Shown here one piece after another: positions 1 to 6,356 of a stretch of 8,301 nt of DNA (the stretch's first letter is position 1; every line of letters starts with the position of its first letter). Position numbers and translations under genes: made by a program. The notes below the pieces were generated by a model, which was not told where the DNA came from, ran no database searches, and saw nothing but the letters and a program-made list of their open reading frames with translations. Origin of the DNA: Coriobacteriia bacterium. Lineage in GTDB: Bacteria; Actinomycetota; Coriobacteriia; WRKU01; WQUG01. Where the stretch lies: positions 1 to 8,301 of the forward strand of contig WQVS01000066.1 in the NCBI GenBank assembly GCA_009785705.1, read 5' to 3'.

Positions 1-36
1 AAGCTAAAGGATGGCTTTTGTGTGACGTGTCCAACG

Positions 37-61
37 CGTACTGGAAAAGGAAGCCAGTGCG
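37..61 (+). other. Hairpin upstream of oppA ribosome binding site
   Basis: Bases 37-44 (CGTACTGG) can pair with 54-61 (CCAGTGCG), giving 8 pairs including one G-U, around a 9-nt purine loop (45-53). The stem ends about 10 nt before the Shine-Dalgarno tract of oppA. It may be a 5'-leader stem that stabilises the mRNA or helps keep the start region open. No T-run follows, so it is not an intrinsic terminator. The oppA promoter was not recognised and probably lies upstream of the window. A chance hairpin is possible. Confidence 0.35.
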
Positions 62-71
62 TAAAGGACAT

Positions 72-80
72 GGAGAGGAG
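72..80 (+). promoter_or_regulatory. Strong Shine-Dalgarno site fixing the GTG start of oppA
   Basis: GGAGAGGAG runs from 72 to 80, and its AGGAG core ends 5 nt before the GTG at 86. This decides the start: the only nearby ATG (position 70) is in another frame and stops after seven codons. The GTG start also gives a complete lipoprotein signal peptide beginning MRKSR. Confidence 0.8.
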
Positions 81-85
81 AAATT

Positions 86-1795
86 GTGCGTAAGAGTAGA
101 TTACTAGTAATTGCTTTGGCACTTGCCACGGTATTTGCCCTAGCACTTACTGCTTGTACCCCTGATGGAGATGATCCGGTTAACGGTGATGATCCGGTTG
201 TTGAAGATCGTTCAGGTGGAACATTCAGAATGTGGATCAATGAGCCACAATTTATTGACCCCTATAATACTGGTGAGAGCGAAGGACTGCATGTAGTACA
301 TGCTATCTTTACTCCACTAATTTACCCAAATCACCAAGACCCAACGGTGATTGAGTATGGGGCAGCAGTTAGCTATGACGTTAATGACGATGCAACAGTC
401 TTTACCTTCGAACTGAATCCAGAAGGTAGATTTGCTGATGGTACTCCAGTAGTAGCAGATGACTTTGTATATGCATTTAACCGCATTGTAAGTCCTGAAA
501 CGGTAAATACCATGACAGGTGATGTTGATCCTTCAACAATCGCTTCACAGCTTGGTGCTGTTAGCGGTTTTGATGCAGTTCAAGAGGGAGACGCAGACAC
601 AGTAGAAGGTATTGTGGCACTAGATGACCACACGCTAGAAATTACTCTAGATGAGCCTTTTGGTGACTTTATCCAAAACGTTATGCATGCCGCACTAGTG
701 CCAGTTCCTCGTGACCTGGTAGAGAACGGTGTTCCTTTTGATGGCGACTATGTACCCTTTGGTGAAATGCCAATTGGTAACGGTCCTTTCATGATGGCGG
801 AGCCATGGGCCCCTGGTCAGTACATCGAAACAGTACGTAACCCTTACTTTAGCGGTGACCCAGCGTATGTAGATGGTATTAGCTTTAGAATCTTTGCTGA
901 TGTTGACGCTGCTTTCGTTGACTGGCAAGCAGGTAACCTAGACCTAGCTGAAATCAGCTCTGGTCAGCTAATGTCTATGCAAGAACAGTACGGCGTAGCA
1001 GGAAACAGTGGCTACACTGCAACTCCTGGTAATCAGGTAATCAATGGTGCACAGGCTGGAACTTACTTCATCCTGATTAACAACACTGAAGCACCATTTG
1101 ATAATCCAGATGTACGTAGAGCCATTTCGCTAGCGATTAATCGTGAAGCTATCAATGACCTAGTGTGGGAAAGTTCATACCAGGTAGCTACTGATGTTCT
1201 TCCTCCAGGAATTCCAGGATTTGCAGAGGGATCATGGGAAGATTCACGCTTTGACCGTGAGGCTGCTGCTGAAGCTCTAGCAGATGCAGGCTTCGAAGGT
1301 GGAGAAGGTCTACCTACTGTTACTCTGTCACTAAACGCAGGTGCTGGACATGAGCCAATCATGGAACTAATTCAGGCTGACCTTGCTGAAATCGGTGTCG
1401 ATGCTCAGCTTGACGGTATGGAATGGGCTACTTACCTACGTGCTCTAGATGATAAGAACTACGAAATTGGTCGCCTAGGCTGGATGGCTAGCTATCCAAG
1501 TTCTGACTACTTCCTATATGAGCTATTTGCAAGCGACGTTGCTAACAACTTCACTGGTTTTAGCAATGAAACAGTAGATGAAATGCTTATGGAAGCAAGA
1601 ACTATCGGTGATGCAGATGAACGTGCTGCAAAGTACAAGGAAATCAATGCTTTGATTCAGGCAGAAAATCCACTTGTACCTATCGCGTTTTATGCACATC
1701 GCATGATCACTTCAGATCGTATGAACGATGTGACAATCAGCTCGCTAAATAACGTAGACTTCAGACGTCTATGGATTACTGCTGACGCACAGTAA
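86..1795 (+). CDS. oppA: Oligopeptide ABC transporter substrate-binding lipoprotein (SBP family 5)
   Basis: Extracellular, lipid-anchored receptor that captures peptides and passes them to the OppBC channel. The 569-residue length fits the OppA/DppA family. Residues 1-24 form a lipoprotein signal: positive MRKSR, a hydrophobic stretch, then the lipobox L21-T22-A23-C24, with C24 the predicted lipidated residue. A Asp/Pro-rich linker (about 25-42) contains a DDPV repeat. The family-5 solute-binding domain begins near G44 (GGTFRMW) and runs to the C-terminus. The GWMASYPSSDYFL segment (465-477) and the following NNFTGFSN are typical of the family's second lobe. The GTG start has an excellent Shine-Dalgarno site. 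Leucine is mostly encoded by CTA (23 of 39), unlike oppB. A hairpin and then a promoter separate it from oppB, suggesting independent, higher expression. The substrate could be oligopeptides, dipeptides or another ligand; sequence alone does not settle it. Confidence 0.93.
   Translation: MRKSRLLVIALALATVFALALTACTPDGDDPVNGDDPVVEDRSGGTFRMWINEPQFIDPYNTGESEGLHVVHAIFTPLIYPNHQDPTVIEYGAAVSYDVNDDATVFTFELNPEGRFADGTPVVADDFVYAFNRIVSPETVNTMTGDVDPSTIASQLGAVSGFDAVQEGDADTVEGIVALDDHTLEITLDEPFGDFIQNVMHAALVPVPRDLVENGVPFDGDYVPFGEMPIGNGPFMMAEPWAPGQYIETVRNPYFSGDPAYVDGISFRIFADVDAAFVDWQAGNLDLAEISSGQLMSMQEQYGVAGNSGYTATPGNQVINGAQAGTYFILINNTEAPFDNPDVRRAISLAINREAINDLVWESSYQVATDVLPPGIPGFAEGSWEDSRFDREAAAEALADAGFEGGEGLPTVTLSLNAGAGHEPIMELIQADLAEIGVDAQLDGMEWATYLRALDDKNYEIGRLGWMASYPSSDYFLYELFASDVANNFTGFSNETVDEMLMEARTIGDADERAAKYKEINALIQAENPLVPIAFYAHRMITSDRMNDVTISSLNNVDFRRLWITADAQ
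170..199 (+). repeat. Short in-frame direct repeat in the OppA linker
   Basis: GATGATCCGGTT occurs at 170-181 and again at 188-199, an 18-nt period that is in frame and encodes the repeated DDPV in the linker after the lipidated cysteine. It looks like a small tandem duplication in a low-complexity tether joining the membrane anchor to the binding domain. Confidence 0.7.
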
Positions 1796-1814
1796 GCACT
1801 AATTAGTTAAACAG

Positions 1815-1849
1815 GAAAGAGGGCACCCATTTGATGGGCGCCCTCTTTC
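1815..1849 (+). terminator. Long hairpin after oppA (attenuating terminator or 3' stabiliser)
   Basis: GAAAGAGGGC (1815-1824) pairs perfectly with GCCCTCTTTC (1840-1849). After one A/C mismatch, CCCAT (1826-1830) pairs with ATGGG (1834-1838) around a 3-nt TTG loop. The stem is very stable and starts 20 nt after the oppA stop. No run of T follows the stem, so termination may be partial. Such stem-loops after binding-protein genes are known to reduce read-through or protect the upstream message, which would favour oppA over oppBCDF. Confidence 0.7.
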
Positions 1850-1884
1850 AGCGTATCAGAGCGATTCAAGGCATTTTTTGCATG

Positions 1885-1890
1885 TATAAT
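1885..1890 (+). promoter_or_regulatory. Candidate -10 element for oppBCDF
   Basis: A perfect TATAAT lies at 1885-1890, preceded directly by TG, in an AT-rich stretch between the oppA hairpin and oppB. Transcription would start near 1897, leaving a leader of about 75 nt. No good -35 hexamer stands at the usual distance (bases 1862-1867 are a poor match), so this may be weak or activator-dependent. Confidence 0.5.
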
Positions 1891-1923
1891 AGTTTAGCTT
1901 TCATTAAAATTTAGTTGTTATGT

Positions 1924-1951
1924 CTTGCTGTCGTAATGAAGGATCAGCAAG
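1924..1951 (+). other. Inverted repeat in the oppB leader
   Basis: CTTGCTG (1924-1930) and CAGCAAG (1945-1951) are perfect 7-bp complements with a 14-nt loop. The stem ends 5 nt before the AGGAG ribosome binding site of oppB (1957-1961). It could influence translation of oppB or be a site for a regulator. The evidence is the pairing alone. Confidence 0.35.
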
Positions 1952-1956
1952 CAAAT

Positions 1957-1961
1957 AGGAG
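1957..1961 (+). promoter_or_regulatory. Shine-Dalgarno site supporting the early oppB start
   Basis: AGGAG at 1957-1961 lies 11 nt before the ATG at 1973, a slightly long spacing. The in-frame ATG at 2021 matches where OppB proteins usually begin (MLRYIVKRLLQ) but has no ribosome binding site upstream. The 1973 start is therefore preferred, adding 16 residues. Confidence 0.55.
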
Positions 1962-1972
1962 TCGAGAAGTAA

Positions 1973-2992
1973 ATGCGTAAATACATACTCAATCCCCTGC
2001 TGCAACTTGCTCGTATGCCAATGCTTAGGTATATAGTCAAGCGCTTGCTGCAGTTCATTCCCGTATTTTTAGGTGTAACACTACTTCTTTTCTTTATTTC
2101 GTATCACATGCCCGGTGTTGATGCGGCACAGATGCGCATGGGGGAGCGCGCAGTTACTCCGGAATTTCGTGCAGCTTTTGAGGCTGCCCATGGCTTTGAT
2201 CAGCCTTGGTATGTTCAATATGTTAATTATCTAGGGAATCTAGCTCAGGGTGATTTGGGACGTTCTTACATGTCTGGTCGTGCTGTTGCAGATACCCTAG
2301 CGGATAGATATCCCTATACTTTACGCCTTTCCTTGGTTGCACTGGCAATTCAGGCAGTCTTAGGTATTGGGGCAGGTATAGTTTCAGCAGTGAAGAGGCG
2401 AAGCATTTGGGATGTTTTAGTAACAATGTCAACCTCTCTTGCGGTGTCATTGCCCGTATTTTGGTTGGGCTTGATACTGCAGTATGTCTTTGGTATATGG
2501 TTGCAAAATGTTACGGGGGGTGCATTTTTCTTACCTGTTACAGGGGCCAGCGGCCCCATGCCTACCTGGATGTATTACATCTTACCCGGCTTTACTTTAG
2601 CTGTCGTATCCTTGGCTTACACGGCACGTATTATGCGTAGTCAATTGTTAGAAGTTGCCAATGCTGACTATGTGCGCACTGCAAAAGCTAAAGGATGCTC
2701 GCCTGCTCGCATCTTATGGGGTCATAAAATGAAAAATGCTCTTATTCCTGTCATTACAGCGATGGGTCTAGATTTCGGAATAATGCTTTCGGGCGCTATC
2801 TTTACAGAAACCGTTTTTAATTGGCCTGGTATTGGACTGCAGTTGTTTACTGCGATTACGCAGCGTGACTTCCAGGTAATCGTGGGAACTACCACTGTTA
2901 TCTTGTTTATCATTATGTTTATCAGTCTGATTGTTGATATCGCTTATGGATTCTTAGATCCGAGGATTAGAATTGCTGGGGGTGAGGAGTAA
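1973..2992 (+). CDS. oppB: Oligopeptide ABC transporter permease OppB
   Basis: One of two integral membrane subunits forming the peptide channel in the cytoplasmic membrane. At 339 residues it carries the classic OppB/DppB plan: an N-terminal RYIVKRLLQFIPV followed by membrane segments near 28-45, 117-140, 148-176, 200-221, 257-282 and 303-326. The periplasmic-type loop has the GDLGRSYMSGRAV motif (93-105). The cytoplasmic coupling (EAA) loop, YVRTAKAKGCSPARIL (233-248) with HKMKNALIP after it, docks onto the ATPases. The C-terminal YGFLDPRIR (325-333) is a family hallmark. The chosen ATG has an AGGAG upstream; the family-typical start would be Met17 (2021). The stop codon overlaps the oppC start by one base (TAATG), indicating translational coupling. 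The leucine codon mix is mainly TTG/TTA/CTT, unlike oppA. Confidence 0.94.
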   Translation: MRKYILNPLLQLARMPMLRYIVKRLLQFIPVFLGVTLLLFFISYHMPGVDAAQMRMGERAVTPEFRAAFEAAHGFDQPWYVQYVNYLGNLAQGDLGRSYMSGRAVADTLADRYPYTLRLSLVALAIQAVLGIGAGIVSAVKRRSIWDVLVTMSTSLAVSLPVFWLGLILQYVFGIWLQNVTGGAFFLPVTGASGPMPTWMYYILPGFTLAVVSLAYTARIMRSQLLEVANADYVRTAKAKGCSPARILWGHKMKNALIPVITAMGLDFGIMLSGAIFTETVFNWPGIGLQLFTAITQRDFQVIVGTTTVILFIIMFISLIVDIAYGFLDPRIRIAGGEE

Positions 2993-3933
2993 TGTCCAAC
3001 CTTGGTACAAAAATTGACAAAATGGCTACTGGTGCCACTGATAGTGGTGACAATCGTAAGACACGTACTCTTTGGGGAGACGCCTTACGCAGATTAAGCA
3101 GAAACTATTTAGCAATGGCTGCACTTGCTTGGATACTTATTGTGGTTGTTGCAACGGTGTCAGCCGATCTGTGGGTGCCGCCTCTTTTTGGAGATCCTGC
3201 CCTGATTGATACGACAACAGCGGCTCAAACACGCTTGCAACCACCCAGTGCTCAGCACCCTTTTGGTACTGATGATATGGGTCGCGATATGTTTGGTCGA
3301 GTCATCTATGGTGCACGTGTGTCGTTGATAGTTGGAGTGGTAGCTACTGCAGCATCGTTTGTTATAGGTGTTTTGATAGGTGCTATGGCAGGCTTTTTGG
3401 GTAAGTGGGTGGATGCGTTACTGATGCGATTTACCGACATCATACTGTCGTTCCCTTGGGTATTGATGGTTATCTTGGTCATGTCAGTACTCCCACAAGA
3501 GGTCAGGGGAGCATGGAGTGTTGCTGCTGCTATTGCAGCTTTTGCCTGGGGCAGCTTTGCACGCTTATTCCGCAGTAGCGTTTTGAGTGTTAAGGAAAAT
3601 GATTATGTGTTGGCAGCACGAGCTTTGGGTGCCTCAACAGGACGTATTATTTTTAGGCATATTTTACCTAACGCTATTGCTCCTGCTTTAGTTATTGCGA
3701 CTATGACTATTGGTGGTATCATCTTGATGGAATCGGCCCTTTCCTTTTTGGGCCTAGGTATTCAGCCGCCAGATATTAGTTGGGGCCGCATGATTGACGA
3801 TGGGCGTAGATTTCTGACGCATCAGCCACAGCTAGTACTGTATCCAGGATTGGCTATTCTATCGACTGTGCTTTCCTTCATATTGTTGGGTGATGGCGTA
3901 CGTGATGCAATAGACACAAAGTCAAAGGATTAA
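2992..3933 (+). CDS. oppC: Oligopeptide ABC transporter permease OppC
   Basis: Second channel subunit, partner of OppB; 313 residues, usual for OppC/DppC. After a polar N-terminus (1-37) comes a first membrane segment (about 38-60). Next is the highly characteristic HPFGTDDMGRDMFGRVIYGAR (89-109), then further segments near 109-134, 155-168, 175-191, 229-253 and 281-300. The EAA coupling loop is at about 205-227 (YVLAARALGAS, then HILPNAIAP). ESALSFLGLG (247-256) and PPDISWG (259-265) are conserved family motifs. GAGGAG at 2984-2989, inside the end of oppB, is only 2 nt from the ATG, so translation probably relies on coupling to oppB. oppD begins 4 nt after its stop codon. Confidence 0.94.
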   Translation: MSNLGTKIDKMATGATDSGDNRKTRTLWGDALRRLSRNYLAMAALAWILIVVVATVSADLWVPPLFGDPALIDTTTAAQTRLQPPSAQHPFGTDDMGRDMFGRVIYGARVSLIVGVVATAASFVIGVLIGAMAGFLGKWVDALLMRFTDIILSFPWVLMVILVMSVLPQEVRGAWSVAAAIAAFAWGSFARLFRSSVLSVKENDYVLAARALGASTGRIIFRHILPNAIAPALVIATMTIGGIILMESALSFLGLGIQPPDISWGRMIDDGRRFLTHQPQLVLYPGLAILSTVLSFILLGDGVRDAIDTKSKD

Positions 3934-3937
3934 TCTG

Positions 3938-5077
3938 ATGGTTTTCGGTAAAAATAAGGACAACGCACAAACATCGGATCATACTTGGGACGTAAGTGAT
4001 ACTAGTCCCTACACGGACGGTCCGCTGTTAGAGGTGCAAGATCTCAAGATGTACTTCCACACTCGTGACGGTGTGGTAAAGGCAGTAAATGGCGTTAGCT
4101 ATACTCTAGATGCAGGCAAGACCCTAGGCATTGTAGGAGAAAGCGGTAGCGGGAAAAGTGTCACCGCAATGACTCTCATGGGACTTATCAATATGCCCCC
4201 AGGAAAAATTGAGGGTGGAGACGCACTTTATCGTGGCAAAAGTCTTATTACAGCCAAAGAAGAAGCAATGCGCAGCATTCGCGGTAATCGTATAGCCATG
4301 ATTTTCCAAGATCCTATGACTTCGCTTAACCCTGTCTATAAGGTGGGACATCAGTTAGCGGAACCACTTCGCATTCATAAGGGCATGAAAAAGAAAGAGG
4401 CTTGGGCTCACGCTGTAGAACTTCTTCGACTGGTAGGGATTCCTAGCCCAGAACAGCGCGTGAAGGAGTACCCACATCAATTTAGCGGCGGCATGCGTCA
4501 ACGCGTCATGATTGCTATGGCACTTGCCTGCGATCCAGATGTTTTGATCGCAGACGAACCCACCACTGCACTTGATGTAACCATTCAGGCGCAAATTATT
4601 CAACTGATGGAAGAAATGCAGAAAAAGAGTAATTCTGCAATCATAATGATTACCCATGACTTAGGCGTTGTAGCTGATATGGCTGATGACGTATTGGTAA
4701 TGTATGCTGGGCGCCCTGTAGAATTTGGATCAGTTAATGATGTATTCTACAAGCCATCACACCCTTATACTTGGGGGCTAATGGGATCTCTGCCACGCAC
4801 AGCACAAGATTTAACAGAAAAGTCAGACTTGCAGCCCATTGAGGGTTTGCCACCTAGCCTGATTGACCTTCCTAGTGGTTGCTCCTTCCATCCTCGTTGC
4901 CCTTATGCAAAAGAAATTTGCCAGCAAGAAGTGCCCGATGTAGTAACCATTGGAAGCTCTTCAGGAAAGACTCACACGGCGAATTGTCACTTTGCAGGAG
5001 ATCCTAACTTTACTAAGGAAAACATGGAAAAGGAACTATTATCTACTAAAGTTCTCACCGAAGAGAGAGATGCCTAA
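3938..5077 (+). CDS. oppD: Oligopeptide ABC transporter ATP-binding protein OppD
   Basis: Cytoplasmic ATPase that pairs with OppF to power peptide import. Of 379 residues, the first 28 are a non-conserved polar extension. All nucleotide-binding motifs are intact: Walker A GESGSGKS (67-74), Q-loop Q124 in IFQDPMTSLNP, signature FSGGMRQR (182-189), Walker B LIADEP with catalytic E207, and switch H240. The C-terminal oligopeptide-transporter domain (oligo_HPY) contains HPYTWGLMGSLPR (275-287) and a cysteine set C315, C321, C328 and C350 in the pattern CxFHPRCPxAxxxC...C. In characterised DppD-type proteins this pattern binds a [4Fe-4S] cluster, so one is inferred here. The ATG at 3938 has AAAGGA (3924-3929) at an ideal 8-nt distance. 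The stop overlaps the oppF start (TAATG). DppD is an equally valid name if the substrate is dipeptides. Confidence 0.94.
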   Translation: MVFGKNKDNAQTSDHTWDVSDTSPYTDGPLLEVQDLKMYFHTRDGVVKAVNGVSYTLDAGKTLGIVGESGSGKSVTAMTLMGLINMPPGKIEGGDALYRGKSLITAKEEAMRSIRGNRIAMIFQDPMTSLNPVYKVGHQLAEPLRIHKGMKKKEAWAHAVELLRLVGIPSPEQRVKEYPHQFSGGMRQRVMIAMALACDPDVLIADEPTTALDVTIQAQIIQLMEEMQKKSNSAIIMITHDLGVVADMADDVLVMYAGRPVEFGSVNDVFYKPSHPYTWGLMGSLPRTAQDLTEKSDLQPIEGLPPSLIDLPSGCSFHPRCPYAKEICQQEVPDVVTIGSSSGKTHTANCHFAGDPNFTKENMEKELLSTKVLTEERDA

Positions 5078-6111
5078 TGAGCACGCCGCTTCTTGAAGTT
5101 AAGAATCTGAAAAAGCACTTTAAGGTGCGCTCTGAACGTGGAGGCAAAAAGGTCGTTAAAGCTGTTGATGGTGTTTCGTTGAGCATTGAGGCAGGCAAGA
5201 CCTTGGGCTTGGTTGGTGAAAGTGGTTGCGGAAAGTCGACCGCAGGTCGCACCATCATGCGTCTGATTGAGCCAACTGAGGGTGAAATCTATTTTCAGGG
5301 TAAAGACGTTCGCAAGATGAACGCCAGAGAACTGAAGGCATTTAGAAAAGAAGTTCAATTTATCTTCCAAGACCCCTATGCCTCACTGAATCCACGCTTT
5401 ACGGTGGGCGAGCTTGTAGGAGAGCCACTGGCAATCCATAAGATGGGCGACAAGCAGCAGCGCATTAAAAGAACAAAAGAACTGCTTGATATCGTAGGGC
5501 TGAACCCAGAACACATCAACCGCTATGCGCACGAATTCAGTGGTGGACAGCGCCAACGTATTGGGATTGCACGTGCCCTTGCGCTTGAGCCGAAGCTAAT
5601 TATCTGCGATGAACCAGTAAGTGCTTTGGACGTATCTATTCAAGCTCAAGTTTTGAACCTACTAGAAAAGCTACAAAAGGAACTGGGTATTGCTTACATT
5701 TTTATTGCCCATGACTTATCAGTAGTCCAGCACATCTCTGACGATGTTGCAGTGATGTATTTAGGGCGCATTGTAGAGCGCAGTGATTGGCGCAGTTTGT
5801 ACGAAGCTCCACATCACCCTTATACACAATGCCTACTTTCAGCAGTACCTGTGCCTGACCCAGAGCAGCAACGCCAGCGCAACCGTATTCTGCTGGCAGG
5901 AGACCCGCCTTCCCCCATTGATCCGCCGGAAGGCTGTCACTTCCATACGCGTTGTCCTCTGGCGCAAAGCGACCCAGCAATCCTAGAGCGCTGCTCAACA
6001 GAGGTTCCTGGTCTAAACAAAGTGGGAGAAAGCCATAACTGTGCTTGTCATTTTGCAAAAGCTTTCCCCATATCCGAGGAAATAGCAGCAGAAAGTACCG
6101 CAGTTAGATAA
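5077..6111 (+). CDS. oppF: Oligopeptide ABC transporter ATP-binding protein OppF
   Basis: Second ATPase of the importer, forming a heterodimer with OppD. The 344 residues begin directly with the ABC domain (LLEVKNLKKHF, 5-15). Intact motifs are Walker A GESGCGKS (47-54), Q98 in FIFQDPYASLNP, signature FSGGQRQR (154-161), Walker B LIICDEP with catalytic E179, and switch H212. The C-terminal domain has HPYTQCLLSAVPVPDP (247-262) and cysteines C287, C293, C306, C322 and C324, parallel to the cluster-type cysteines of OppD. The ATG shares its A with the oppD stop. GAGAGAGA (5063-5070) is a weak ribosome binding tract at 6-nt spacing, so coupling to oppD translation is likely. It is the last gene of the operon, with a terminator about 100 nt downstream. 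Confidence 0.94.
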   Translation: MSTPLLEVKNLKKHFKVRSERGGKKVVKAVDGVSLSIEAGKTLGLVGESGCGKSTAGRTIMRLIEPTEGEIYFQGKDVRKMNARELKAFRKEVQFIFQDPYASLNPRFTVGELVGEPLAIHKMGDKQQRIKRTKELLDIVGLNPEHINRYAHEFSGGQRQRIGIARALALEPKLIICDEPVSALDVSIQAQVLNLLEKLQKELGIAYIFIAHDLSVVQHISDDVAVMYLGRIVERSDWRSLYEAPHHPYTQCLLSAVPVPDPEQQRQRNRILLAGDPPSPIDPPEGCHFHTRCPLAQSDPAILERCSTEVPGLNKVGESHNCACHFAKAFPISEEIAAESTAVR

Positions 6112-6207
6112 GCATTAGAAAAGTCAATCTCACCGCTAAATATCGCAATTAACTATGGCTCATTGCGCAACAGGCCATCAATCAGAATTCAATCAAAGTC
6201 CTACAGA

Positions 6208-6241
6208 ACCCACAGGATCATCTGCTCCTGTGGGTGTTTTT
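6208..6241 (+). terminator. Intrinsic terminator of the opp operon
   Basis: ACCCACAGGA (6208-6217) pairs perfectly over 10 bp with TCCTGTGGGT (6226-6235), leaving an 8-nt loop, and is followed by G and a run of five T (6237-6241). This is a textbook Rho-independent terminator ending the oppBCDF transcript. The 96 nt between the oppF stop and this stem (6112-6207) show no gene or other recognisable element. Confidence 0.9.
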
Positions 6242-6278
6242 GTGCGACCGTCACTAGCTTCTTAAATCCATCACTCCA

Positions 6279-6290
6279 ACTTATATAAGT
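6279..6290. repeat. Perfect 12-bp palindrome next to the hip promoter
   Basis: ACTTATATAAGT (6279-6290) is a perfect palindrome abutting the first operator-like repeat at 6291, just upstream of the predicted -35 box. It could be a third protein-binding site or simply AT-rich promoter DNA. Its sequence differs from the GTTCA-type repeats, so binding by the same repressor is doubtful. Confidence 0.35.
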
Positions 6291-6304
6291 GTTCATATAT
6301 GACG
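6291..6304. promoter_or_regulatory. Operator-like repeat O1 of the hipBA unit
   Basis: GTTCATATATGACG contains the perfect palindrome TCATATATGA (6293-6302). It matches the downstream site at 6322-6335 in 11 of 14 positions. It covers the predicted -35 hexamer, so a bound antitoxin would block RNA polymerase. Confidence 0.6.
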
Positions 6305-6320
6305 CTTTATATGTTATTAT
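6292..6320 (+). promoter_or_regulatory. Predicted hipBA promoter
   Basis: TTCATA (6292-6297, four of six to the -35 consensus) and TATTAT (6315-6320, five of six to the -10 consensus) are separated by exactly 17 nt. Transcription should start around 6326-6330. The -35 box lies within operator O1 and the start site within operator O2, the layout of an autoregulated toxin-antitoxin promoter. Confidence 0.65.
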
Positions 6321-6321
6321 C

Positions 6322-6335
6322 GTTCATATGTGAAC
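6322..6335. promoter_or_regulatory. Operator-like repeat O2 of the hipBA unit
   Basis: GTTCATATGTGAAC has perfect arms GTTCA and TGAAC around a 4-bp spacer. Its centre is 31 bp from the centre of O1, about three turns of DNA, so two repressor dimers would sit on the same face. It overlaps the predicted transcription start. The HipB-like protein encoded just downstream is the likely ligand, by inference from HipB autoregulation in other bacteria. Confidence 0.65.
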
Positions 6336-6343
6336 ATTTACAT

Positions 6344-6349
6344 GAAAGG
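6344..6349 (+). promoter_or_regulatory. Ribosome binding site deciding the antitoxin start
   Basis: GAAAGG at 6344-6349 lies 7 nt before the ATG at 6357, a good fit. The upstream in-frame starts (GTG 6330, ATG 6342) have no such site, although the GTG could be read on a leaderless mRNA. Confidence 0.6.
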
Positions 6350-6356
6350 CAATCTT

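Noticed and set aside
1..13. AAGCTAAAGGATG at the window start also occurs at 2685-2697 inside oppB
   Set aside because: A 13-base match with no extension on either side; the second copy encodes the conserved EAA loop of OppB, so it is coincidence rather than a repeat element.
1063..1362. 99-codon minus-strand open frame inside oppA
   Set aside because: Compositionally a mirror of the oppA coding frame (Ser/Pro/Ala-rich), with no ribosome binding site or family resemblance.
1936..1980. 14-codon open frame (ATG at 1936) overlapping the oppB start, a possible leader peptide
   Set aside because: It has no Shine-Dalgarno site and no run of regulatory codons; with the strong oppB site inside it, it is most likely chance.
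5702..6058. 118-codon open frame on the minus strand inside oppF
   Set aside because: It lies wholly opposite the conserved C-terminal half of oppF and its translation shows no recognisable motif; it is a shadow of the coding strand.
86..6111. Nickel (Nik-type) or other non-peptide specificity for the ABC importer
   Set aside because: The five-gene order, the sizes and the HPY-type ATPase C-termini fit peptide importers best, and no metal-site signature was recognised in the binding protein; substrate remains unproven.
6112..6207. Possible small gene or regulatory RNA between the oppF stop and the terminator
   Set aside because: No open frame with a start signal, no promoter and no structured segment apart from the terminator stem could be supported.
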